NCBI GenBank assembly: GCA_903924185.1
Contig: CAIYAN010000054.1
Coordinates: 1 to 10,919 of the forward strand
From: an uncultured Opitutia bacterium
GTDB taxonomy: Bacteria; Verrucomicrobiota; Verrucomicrobiia; Opitutales; UBA953
DNA length: 10,919 nt
Direction: 5' to 3'
Both the position numbers and the translations under genes were made by a program. The notes under the pieces are model-generated. The model worked only from the letters and a program-made list of their open reading frames with translations, had not been told where the DNA came from and ran no database searches. This document shows positions 1 to 6,106 of the stretch, piece after piece; position 1 is the first letter of the stretch; each line of letters begins with the position of its first letter.

Positions 1-35
1 AAGGCACATTATGTCGGCCCACCATCCAAACAGCC

Positions 36-73
36 AAAAAAGAGGCCTGCCGTATCCTTATACGGCAGGCCTC
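36..73 (-). terminator. Intrinsic terminator downstream of the outer-membrane barrel gene
   Basis: A perfect 14-bp inverted repeat (42-55 paired with 60-73) encloses a 4-nt loop. On the minus strand it is followed by six T residues (complement of the A-run 36-41). It lies 23 bp beyond the stop codon of the barrel gene, so it closes the minus-strand gene run. The plus strand lacks a T-run after the stem, so the terminator appears directional. Confidence 0.93.
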
Positions 74-96
74 GAAGGCTATGAAGCGGAGTCGGC

Positions 97-1044
97 TTAG
101 AACGTATGCGAGAGGCCGACCGACCACACATCGGCCGCATGTACTGGATTCACCAAGGCGGTCGCAGACTTCGGCACATAGCTCCGGATTTCGACTGGCT
201 TGCTGAAGTACACGTAGGCGTTGGTACCGGCGGCGACTTTATACGTCAGGCCCGCGGCCAAAGTCGTCGTGAGTCCCCCAGTTTCCAGGTCCTCGACATA
301 CTGCGCATCAACCGTGGCTACGGTGTTCTTGTCACGGAACTGACGGAGGAGCGAAGCCTGTGCCGAGAACGCGAACTTGTCAGTCAGCTGGTAACGGGCG
401 CCGGCATTCAGCGAGACCGTCGAACCAGGGCGGAAGTGCGCATCGCTGAGCACCGGCACCTGTGCCTGTAGCGAGACGAACTCGGTGAGCTTATCCGACG
501 GAGCACCGAAATCCTTACGGATACCAGCGAGGAGATCGGTCGAGCCCGTGCCTGGCTGCAGATACTTGCGCGAGAGACCGCCCGCAGGGTCAGCGAAGAC
601 GATATTGTCCTTACCCGTGGGCAACTTGACGCCGGCGTTCACCGTGAAGCCAGACCAATTCAGCCGAGTGGCGACGACAATATCACCGAGGCCGACGACC
701 TGCTGATGGTATTGCGTGGGGTTCGGGACCGCCAACGACGGAACTTTGTCGGTGTGGAGGCGACGCTCGATGCGCGGCACGGACAACGACCAGGTCTGAC
801 CCGCGAAGGTCGTTTCCAAGGTAGCCGCGAGGATATCGTGCGTGCCATACCAGTGAGCATGGGCGCCGCTATTGCGCTCAGACTGGTCAATCAGGTCAAG
901 GCGCAGGTCTAGCGTATAGGCACCGGCGGGGGCCGTGGGACGGTCGGCGAGATTATCGACGCACACTTTAACGCAGCCGCACGGACAAGCCTGCACAGCT
1001 GTGTAGGTACCGAGGGCGAGAAGGAGGAAGAGGTTCTTTTTCAT
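97..1044 (-). CDS. Outer-membrane beta-barrel protein with N-terminal cysteine cluster, function unknown
   Basis: The protein has 315 aa. A classical signal peptide (two Lys, then a Leu/Ala core) ends at AVQA, and the predicted mature protein starts with four cysteines at residues 20, 22, 24 and 28 (CPCGC...C). The rest alternates polar and hydrophobic residues as in a transmembrane beta-barrel, with Gly/aromatic-rich strands, and ends in Phe315, the usual barrel-assembly signal. The 'GVKLPTG ... LQPGTGSTD' pattern resembles barrels annotated as transporter or phenol-degradation MetA-like proteins; that is family resemblance from memory. The cysteine cluster could bind metal or form disulfides (inference). 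The lipobox is poor (VQAC, Gln at -2), so lipidation is unlikely but possible. The start is the ATG before the signal peptide; no Shine-Dalgarno is visible in the AT-rich leader. The small CxxC protein gene lies 139 bp upstream on the same strand, and a terminator follows. Confidence 0.85.
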   Translation of the reverse strand: MKKNLFLLLALGTYTAVQACPCGCVKVCVDNLADRPTAPAGAYTLDLRLDLIDQSERNSGAHAHWYGTHDILAATLETTFAGQTWSLSVPRIERRLHTDKVPSLAVPNPTQYHQQVVGLGDIVVATRLNWSGFTVNAGVKLPTGKDNIVFADPAGGLSRKYLQPGTGSTDLLAGIRKDFGAPSDKLTEFVSLQAQVPVLSDAHFRPGSTVSLNAGARYQLTDKFAFSAQASLLRQFRDKNTVATVDAQYVEDLETGGLTTTLAAGLTYKVAAGTNAYVYFSKPVEIRSYVPKSATALVNPVHAADVWSVGLSHTF

Positions 1045-1183
1045 AAGACTATTAAGATTTTTTCCGCCCAGACGGGGTGTGGCGAAGCCACCGTCAAGGC
1101 AGGGATGCGCGTCCGAAAGGATGCGACTTGGGAAGGGAATGAAGCCACGTGCGAGCCGAACTAACCGCAGCTCGCAACGGTGA
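1045..1183 (-). promoter_or_regulatory. Leader region of the barrel gene with two hairpins
   Basis: This 139-bp gap separates the two envelope genes. Read on the minus strand it can form a 6-bp stem (1151-1156 with 1170-1175). It can also form a two-tier hairpin (1071-1075 with 1091-1095, and 1080-1083 with 1087-1090 around a 3-nt loop). An A/T-rich stretch (about 1047-1063) follows just before the start codon. Neither hairpin is followed by a T-run on the minus strand, so they are not obvious terminators. The gap may hold a separate promoter or an RNA leader for the barrel gene. I do not recognise a known riboswitch class. Confidence 0.3.
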
Positions 1184-1585
1184 TCAGACCAGAACCTTCG
1201 GCGGCGGGACCGGGACTTCGCGGAGCTGCGTGATTACGGACCAGCGTTCGCGCCCGACCTCGAGTCGGTGCGCGGACAACACGGCAAAACCTAAAGTGGC
1301 GAGCGGCAACGCGGCATCGGCCTTGACCTTCGCCTTCACGGCTTCCTGCTTAGCCAATGGCGACTGCTCCGACTGGGCGCGGCCTTCGCTGGCAACCTTA
1401 CACAGAGAACAGGCTTCATCGGTCATGGACTTCGCGACGGCCGCACCGGCGGACATGGTGCGGGCGTTAGCGGCGGACATGTTAACCCACGCGGCGACTT
1501 GCAGGAGGTCCCAAGAGAGTCCCGACGCCGCCGCCCAAGCCGCGAGTGCGACCCAAGCAACGAAGATACGAAAACGTCCGAGCAC
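1184..1585 (-). CDS. Small secreted or membrane-anchored CxxC protein, function unknown
   Basis: The protein has 133 aa. A hydrophobic Ala/Trp-rich N-terminal segment (about residues 7-22) acts as a signal peptide or single membrane anchor. A 'LLQVAAW..M' stretch and then a CxxC pair (Cys59, Cys62, in ACSLCK) follow, then a Lys/Ala-rich region and a Pro-rich tail (VPVPPPK). I associate this layout with short, poorly characterised Verrucomicrobiota proteins that resemble DUF2946-type proteins; this is recall, not a search result. The CxxC could bind metal or be redox-active. The start is GTG at 1583-1585, chosen because a perfect AAGGAGG lies 7 nt upstream. The gene lies between queC (82 bp upstream) and the barrel gene. 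Its orientation and shared cysteine motifs suggest it works with the barrel protein, but no function can be assigned. Confidence 0.78.
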   Translation of the reverse strand: MLGRFRIFVAWVALAAWAAASGLSWDLLQVAAWVNMSAANARTMSAGAAVAKSMTDEACSLCKVASEGRAQSEQSPLAKQEAVKAKVKADAALPLATLGFAVLSAHRLEVGRERWSVITQLREVPVPPPKVLV

Positions 1586-1592
1586 GCCCCAG

Positions 1593-1599
1593 CCTCCTT
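1593..1599 (-). promoter_or_regulatory. Strong Shine-Dalgarno (AAGGAGG) for the CxxC protein gene
   Basis: On the minus strand AAGGAGG sits 7 nt before a GTG codon. This fixes the start of the small CxxC protein. It is one of only two clear Shine-Dalgarno sequences in the window. Confidence 0.8.
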
Positions 1600-1667
1600 G
1601 ACGGCAGCGGAGGGGGCAAACTGTTTACATATGCCCACCCCTACTATCAGCAGAACTAACGGGCGAC

Positions 1668-2327
1668 TTAAGCCAGGTAGTCGGTCGGATCCTTCACCCC
1701 AGCACGTACGAAGGCTTCCCTGCGCTCCACACAGGTGCCGCACTTGCCGCAGTGCTTATCGCCCCCGACATAGCAGGACCAGGTGAGTTCCAGCGGTACC
1801 CGTAGCTCAACGCCACGTTGCACGATACTGGTCTTATCCATCCCCACAAAAGGGCGCTCAAGGCAGACTTCATGCCAGTCCGCCAAACGGATAGCCTTAT
1901 CCAAGGCGTCTGCAAAGACGGGGCGACAGTCGGGGTAAATGGCATGGTCGCCGCCATGCGCACCATAAGCGACCGACGAAGCCTTGAGCGACATCGCCCA
2001 CGAAGCCGCGACGGCGATGAGCAGCATATTGCGATTGGGGACCACGGTGGCCTTCATCGAAGTTTCCTCGTAGTGACCTTCAGGCACAGCGACGTGGGCA
2101 TCGGTCAGCGCATTCGCACCGAAGAGCGGGGCCAGCGCCCGGAGGTCGGCTACCTGATGCTTCACGCCATAGTGTTCGCAGATGTGCTTGGCTGCCACGA
2201 GCTCCCGGCGGTGGCGCTGGCCATAATCGATACTCAAAGCATAGACCTCGCGCCCCTCGGCCAAGAGATGACCCAGGAGAACGGTGGAGTCGATGCCACC
2301 CGAGTGAATAAGAACCGTGCGTTTCAT
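1668..2327 (-). CDS. queC: 7-cyano-7-deazaguanine (preQ0) synthase QueC
   Basis: The protein has 219 aa, normal for the family. QueC is a cytosolic ATP-dependent enzyme that converts 7-carboxy-7-deazaguanine and ammonia to preQ0, the precursor of queuosine in tRNA. The PP-loop ATP-pyrophosphatase motif SGGIDST is at residues 9-15, followed by IDYGQRH, the VPNRN block (about 96-100) and YGAHGGDHAIYPDCRP (from about 121). The C-terminal zinc site is complete: Cys185, Cys193, Cys196 and Cys199 in the C-x7-C-x2-C-x2-C arrangement. The ATG start places the PP-loop at the expected distance from the N-terminus, and only a weak purine-rich site (GGCAGG) precedes it. The gene lies 43 bp after ybeY on the same strand and is probably co-transcribed. 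No other queuosine gene is in the window. Confidence 0.97.
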   Translation of the reverse strand: MKRTVLIHSGGIDSTVLLGHLLAEGREVYALSIDYGQRHRRELVAAKHICEHYGVKHQVADLRALAPLFGANALTDAHVAVPEGHYEETSMKATVVPNRNMLLIAVAASWAMSLKASSVAYGAHGGDHAIYPDCRPVFADALDKAIRLADWHEVCLERPFVGMDKTSIVQRGVELRVPLELTWSCYVGGDKHCGKCGTCVERREAFVRAGVKDPTDYLA

Positions 2328-2370
2328 CCTGCCGCTGGTGTGTCGGAAAAAACCTGCGAGGGCGAGTCTC

Positions 2371-2832
2371 TTAAACCGCGACCTTTAGGCGGACCTTGGC
2401 TTTATCGAGGTGCTTGAGCGCCAAGACCTCGGCAGCCCGCATCTTCGCAGCCTGCGCCTGGGTGCTATCCAACAGCCCTGCGAGGTGCAGCCAGCCGTGT
2501 GCGAGATACAGACGGAGTTCGTGTTCGACGCTTGTGCCATGCTCCTTGGCCGCGCGCTTGGCTTGGTCGACATTGATGCAAATCTCACCAGCGAACGGCT
2601 CCACCGGATGGTCTTCACCGATGAAAGTGATGACGTCCGTCACTGTCGGGTCATCCAAGAAATCCGCGTGGATCTTAGCGATAGCCTTGTCGCCGAGGAA
2701 GACGACCGAGAGTTCGCCCTGCGGGCAACGCCAAGCACGCATCCGGTCCAGCGTCTGGATCACGGCGATAGCAGAAGCCAACGAGACCTTGGCCTTGGAG
2801 TGTTCGTTAGCAATGGCGACGGAGCGGGGCAT
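2371..2832 (-). CDS. ybeY: Endoribonuclease / rRNA maturation factor YbeY
   Basis: The protein has 153 aa, typical size. YbeY is a metal-dependent endoribonuclease needed for 16S rRNA 3'-end maturation and ribosome quality control. Family landmarks are ELSVVFLGD (about 40-48), the TDVITF block (65-70), GEICIN (82-87) and the metal motif H112-GWL-H116-LAGLL-D122. The third ligand position, His in the classical HGxLHLxGYDH motif, is Asp here. Asp at this position is, as I recall, also usual in Bacteroidetes, so activity is likely retained. The position equivalent to E. coli Arg59 is Leu. I chose the ATG at 2830-2832 because a longer in-frame opening to 2985 only adds residues antisense to nothing conserved and overlaps the upstream HIT gene. 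The start lies 1 bp after the HIT stop codon with no Shine-Dalgarno, which suggests translational coupling. Confidence 0.93.
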   Translation of the reverse strand: MPRSVAIANEHSKAKVSLASAIAVIQTLDRMRAWRCPQGELSVVFLGDKAIAKIHADFLDDPTVTDVITFIGEDHPVEPFAGEICINVDQAKRAAKEHGTSVEHELRLYLAHGWLHLAGLLDSTQAQAAKMRAAEVLALKHLDKAKVRLKVAV

Positions 2833-2833
2833 C

Positions 2834-3325
2834 TTAGACCGTAGCAAAGACGGGTTGCAGGCGGGCCCAGAGATCATCCAATGCCTGCGGCAGGATGTGC
2901 GTCTCGGCGACGACTGGCATGAAGTTCTGGTCACCGTCCCAGCGTGGCACGATGTGGAAATGAAGATGAGTGGGAATACCCGCACCCGCGGCCTTGCCTA
3001 AGTTGAGGCCCACATTGAAACCGGCAGGCGCCATGACCTTTGTCAGGACCGCTTGGCACTTTACGAGCAGGTCCATTATTTCGGCCCGCTCCTCTGCCGT
3101 CAGCAGGGCCAAATCGCCAACCTCACGATTCGGCAGAACCATGAGGTGTCCCGGATTATACGGGAAGTTGTTCAGGATGACGAAACATGTCCGACCACGA
3201 TGAACAATCAAGGATGCCCGGTCATCTCCCGACGCCAACAGGGCCGCGAACGGACTGCCCGCCTGCGGGTCCTTCCGGGACTGGATATACTGCATACGCC
3301 AGTAGGGATGGAGGTGGTTCGGCAT
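2834..3325 (-). CDS. HIT-family nucleotide hydrolase/phosphorylase (Ap4A-type)
   Basis: The protein has 163 aa. The histidine-triad signature HLHFHIV is at residues 120-126, with His122 the expected nucleophile. It is preceded by the NPGHLMVLP block (57-65) and GFNVGLNLGKAAGAGIPTH. The N-terminal 'PYWRMQYIQ' matches the 'W(A/R)PWRMEYI' opening of the Ap4A hydrolase/phosphorylase-like HIT branch, which cleaves dinucleoside polyphosphates or nucleotide phosphoramidates. That branch usually has a zinc-binding CxxC soon after this opening; here the place reads SPFA, so the site is missing. I chose the ATG at 3323-3325 because it gives the expected N-terminus. An earlier in-frame ATG at 3439 would overlap divergent leuS and add unrelated residues. 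It is the first gene of a minus-strand run with ybeY and queC. The exact substrate is not determinable. Confidence 0.9.
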   Translation of the reverse strand: MPNHLHPYWRMQYIQSRKDPQAGSPFAALLASGDDRASLIVHRGRTCFVILNNFPYNPGHLMVLPNREVGDLALLTAEERAEIMDLLVKCQAVLTKVMAPAGFNVGLNLGKAAGAGIPTHLHFHIVPRWDGDQNFMPVVAETHILPQALDDLWARLQPVFATV

Positions 3326-3437
3326 GACGGCGTGGCTGCGTGATAAGCCCGCTAGAGGCCTCAGGCAAGCGGGATAGCCCTGCTCGCCCATCCAAAACCT
3401 TGCCACCTCGGCTCGGACTCTCCTATCTGGGCGCTTC
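3326..3437. promoter_or_regulatory. Divergent promoter region between the HIT gene and leuS
   Basis: This 112-bp gap between two diverging starts must hold promoters for both units. It contains an inverted repeat (3348-3353 with 3368-3373) enclosing the palindrome GAGGCCTC. A poor sigma70-like pair for leuS is possible (TTGCCA at 3400-3405 and TATCTG at 3424-3429, 18 nt apart), which would give a very short leader. No T-box features could be made out by eye. Confidence 0.35.
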
Positions 3438-6038
3438 ATGGAAACTTTGCCCGGGACCTACGACTTCACCGCCTGCGAGCATCGCTGGCAGGCTTACTGG
3501 AAGCAGCACGCGACCTTCCGCACCGAGCCCATCTCCAGCGGCAAGCCGAAGTACTACGTCCTAGACATGTTCCCCTACCCGTCTGGCTCTGGCCTCCATA
3601 TTGGCCACCCCGAGGGCTACACCGCTTCGGACATCTTGGGCCGCTACAAGAAAGCCCAAGGCTTCAACGTCCTCCACCCGATGGGTTGGGACGCCTTCGG
3701 CCTGCCCGCGGAACAGCACGCCATCGCCACCGGCGAACACCCGGCCGTGCAGACGCGTCGCAATATCGACAACTTCCGCCGCCAACTGCAGATGCTCGGC
3801 TTCGCCATCGACTGGGACCGCGAGCTCTCCACGACCGACGAGAACTACTTCCGCTGGACGCAGTGGATCTTCCTCAAACTCTTCCGTCACGGCCTCGCTT
3901 ACGTCTCCGAGAAGCCCGTCTGGTTCTGCCCCAACCTCGGCACAGTGCTCGCGAACGAAGAAGTGCACAACACGCCCGAAGGCCCGCGCTCCGAACGCGG
4001 TAGTCATCCCGTGGAACGGCGCCCCATCCGCCAGTGGGTCCTCCGCATCACGGCCTACGCCGACAAACTCATTGAAGGCCTCGACCACGTCGATTGGCCC
4101 GATTCCACCAAGCGCCTCCAAAAGAACTGGATTGGCAAGTCCGAAGGGGCCGAAGTCACTTTCAAACTCGATGGCCACGCCGACACGCTAACGGTCTTCA
4201 CGACCCGCCCGGACACGCTTTTCGGGGCGACCTACATGGTCATCGCTCCCGAACACCCACTGCTCGAGAAGATCACTTCCGCGGAGCAGAAGGCCGCCGT
4301 CACGGCCTACGTGGCTGCGGTCCGCAATAAGAGCGACCTCGAGCGGACCGACTTGGCCGACAAGAAGAAGACCGGCGTGTTCACGGGCGCTTACGCTATC
4401 AACCCCGTCAACGGCGCTAAGATCCCCGTCTGGACTGCCGACTACGTTCTCATCACCTACGGCACTGGCGCCATCATGGCCGTCCCGGCCCACGATGAAC
4501 GCGACTGGGAATTCGCCAAGCAGTTCGCACTGCCCATCATTCAGGTCGTCGGCTCCAAGGACGCCATCGACGTCAACGAGCAGCCTTGGACCGAAGACGG
4601 CCCGATGGTGAACTCAGGTCCCTTCAACGGCCTCTCCGCCACGGAGACCAAGAAACAGATCACCGCTGACCTCGCCGCCAAGGGCCAGGGTAAACTCGCC
4701 GTGAACTTCAAGCTCCGCGACTGGCTCTTCTCCCGCCAACGCTACTGGGGCGAGCCCTTCCCGCTTCTGTGGGTTTCCCGCGAGGACTACGCCAAGATCC
4801 CCGCCGACTCTGAGGTCCGGGAGTTCCTGCCCAAGGAACCGGTCACCTGCCAACTCAACGGCGTGGAAGTCTGCGCCGTACCGTTGACGTCCAAGCAACT
4901 CCCGCTGACGCTCCCGACGGTCAAATCTTATCAGCCTTCCCCGACCGGCGATTCGCCGCTTTCGAAAGAGCCCGAGTGGACTGAGGTCTGGTACGACGTT
5001 GCCAGTGGCGCCACCGTCGCGCAGGCGCAGGCCCAGCCAGGACCGCTCTGGGTCAAGGCCTCCCGCGAAACGAACACCATGCCCCAGTGGGCGGGTTCGT
5101 GCTGGTATTACCTCCGCTACCTCGACCCGCAGAACGCCAAGGACATCGCCTCGGCCGAGGCGCTCAAGTATTGGGGCTGCCCCGACTTCTATATCGGCGG
5201 GGCCGAGCACGCCGTGCTCCACCTCCTCTACGCCCGCTTCTGGCATCGCTTCCTGCACGACATCGGCGTCCTCCCAACGGCCGAGCCTTTCACCAAGCTC
5301 TTCCACCAAGGCCTCATCATGGGCGAAGACGGCGAGAAGATGTCCAAGAGCCGCGGCAACGTCGTCAACCCCGACTCCATCGTCAAGGACCACGGCGCCG
5401 ACGCGCTCCGCATGTACCTAATGTTCCTCGGGCCGCTCGAAGCCTCCAAGCCTTGGAGCTCCGAAGGTATCTCTGGTATTACCCGTTTCCTCAAGCGCCT
5501 CTGGCGTCTCTCCGTCGACGAAGCCACGGGCGGCCCTTCGACCAAGTTCAACGATCAGGCCCAGGAGCCGGAGGATTTCGTCCGCGAACTCCACCGCACC
5601 ATCCAGAAGGTCGAGAAGGACATCGAGACCCTGCAGTTCAACACCGCCATCTCGCAGATGATGATCTTGATGAACGCCGCGGAGAAAGCCCCGGCCCTTC
5701 GCCGCGAGACCGTCGAGACCTTTGTTCGGTTGGTCGCGCCGTTCGCCCCGCACGTCTGCGAAGAAATCTGGGCGCGCCTCGGCCACCAGGAAAGCATCAG
5801 CTGCGCCGCCTGGCCAAAGTTCGACGCCGCCAAGCTCATCGAAACCACCGTTGAGATCATCTTCCAAGTGAACGGAAAAGTCCGCGCCACCGTCAGGGTG
5901 CCCAAGGAAACCACCAAGGAAGCCCTCCTCGCCATGGCGAAGGCTGACCCGAGCGTGCAGAAGTTCCTCGAAGGTAAGCCCATCGTGAAGGAGATCGTTG
6001 TCCCCGGACGCATCGTGAACCTCGTCGTGGCGGGCTAA
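3438..6038 (+). CDS. leuS: Leucyl-tRNA synthetase
   Basis: The protein has 866 aa, close to the bacterial norm. This class I synthetase charges tRNA-Leu with leucine in the cytosol. The HIGH motif is at residues 54-57 (GLHIGHPEG) and KMSKS at 634-638 (DGEKMSKSRGN). The CP1 editing domain is present and looks competent, with the threonine-rich TTRPDTLFG (from about 255) and GTGAIMAVPAHDERDWEF (from 342). The DWLFSRQRYWGEP block leads to the catalytic core, and the C-terminal domain has VNGKVRATVRVP. Two points differ from E. coli. The zinc-1 region keeps 'WFCPNLGTVLANEEV' but has SERGSHP where a CxxC would be. The segment between RYWGEP and RETNTMPQWAGSCWYYLRY is roughly 35-40 residues longer. 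Both look typical of the Bacteroidetes/Verrucomicrobia branch. The ATG at 3438 gives the usual start; no good Shine-Dalgarno is seen. The gene stands alone and ends at a strong terminator. Confidence 0.98.
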   Translation: METLPGTYDFTACEHRWQAYWKQHATFRTEPISSGKPKYYVLDMFPYPSGSGLHIGHPEGYTASDILGRYKKAQGFNVLHPMGWDAFGLPAEQHAIATGEHPAVQTRRNIDNFRRQLQMLGFAIDWDRELSTTDENYFRWTQWIFLKLFRHGLAYVSEKPVWFCPNLGTVLANEEVHNTPEGPRSERGSHPVERRPIRQWVLRITAYADKLIEGLDHVDWPDSTKRLQKNWIGKSEGAEVTFKLDGHADTLTVFTTRPDTLFGATYMVIAPEHPLLEKITSAEQKAAVTAYVAAVRNKSDLERTDLADKKKTGVFTGAYAINPVNGAKIPVWTADYVLITYGTGAIMAVPAHDERDWEFAKQFALPIIQVVGSKDAIDVNEQPWTEDGPMVNSGPFNGLSATETKKQITADLAAKGQGKLAVNFKLRDWLFSRQRYWGEPFPLLWVSREDYAKIPADSEVREFLPKEPVTCQLNGVEVCAVPLTSKQLPLTLPTVKSYQPSPTGDSPLSKEPEWTEVWYDVASGATVAQAQAQPGPLWVKASRETNTMPQWAGSCWYYLRYLDPQNAKDIASAEALKYWGCPDFYIGGAEHAVLHLLYARFWHRFLHDIGVLPTAEPFTKLFHQGLIMGEDGEKMSKSRGNVVNPDSIVKDHGADALRMYLMFLGPLEASKPWSSEGISGITRFLKRLWRLSVDEATGGPSTKFNDQAQEPEDFVRELHRTIQKVEKDIETLQFNTAISQMMILMNAAEKAPALRRETVETFVRLVAPFAPHVCEEIWARLGHQESISCAAWPKFDAAKLIETTVEIIFQVNGKVRATVRVPKETTKEALLAMAKADPSVQKFLEGKPIVKEIVVPGRIVNLVVAG

Positions 6039-6060
6039 AGCCACGGCCCCTCCTCCAAAC

Positions 6061-6087
6061 AAAAGGGCCCCAGCGGGGCCCTTTTTT
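6061..6087 (+). terminator. Intrinsic terminator of leuS, possibly bidirectional
   Basis: An 11-bp stem (6061-6071 with 6075-6085) with a 3-nt loop has the core GGGCCCC/GGGGCCC followed by six T residues on the plus strand. It lies about 22 bp after the leuS stop. Read on the minus strand, the stem is followed by TTTTGTTTG, and the converging transporter gene ends at 6107, so the same hairpin probably stops transcription from both sides. Confidence 0.93.
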
Positions 6088-6106
6088 ATTGAACACGCAC
6101 CGAGGC

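Noticed and set aside
1045..1183. Cobalamin or other known riboswitch before the barrel gene
   Set aside because: Hairpins exist, but I could not find the conserved core of a cobalamin riboswitch or any other class I know.
1818..2417. A 199-codon plus-strand frame across queC
   Set aside because: It is antisense to the clear QueC motifs, with no domain and no ribosome site; treated as a shadow.
2833..2985. N-terminal extension of ybeY to an upstream in-frame ATG
   Set aside because: The added 51 residues overlap the HIT gene and show no YbeY similarity. The ATG at 2832 gives the usual family length.
3326..3437. A T-box or amino-acid leader peptide regulating leuS
   Set aside because: The 112-bp gap is short for a T-box. 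I see no Leu-rich short frame with an attenuator and no terminator hairpin with T-run ahead of leuS.
3326..3439. N-terminal extension of the HIT protein to an ATG at 3439
   Set aside because: The extra 38 residues match nothing in the HIT family and overlap the divergent leuS start. The internal ATG gives the expected PYWRMQYI opening.
4614..5393. A 259-codon minus-strand open frame inside leuS
   Set aside because: Antisense shadow of a strongly supported leuS reading frame; no motif, and it starts and ends inside conserved synthetase blocks.
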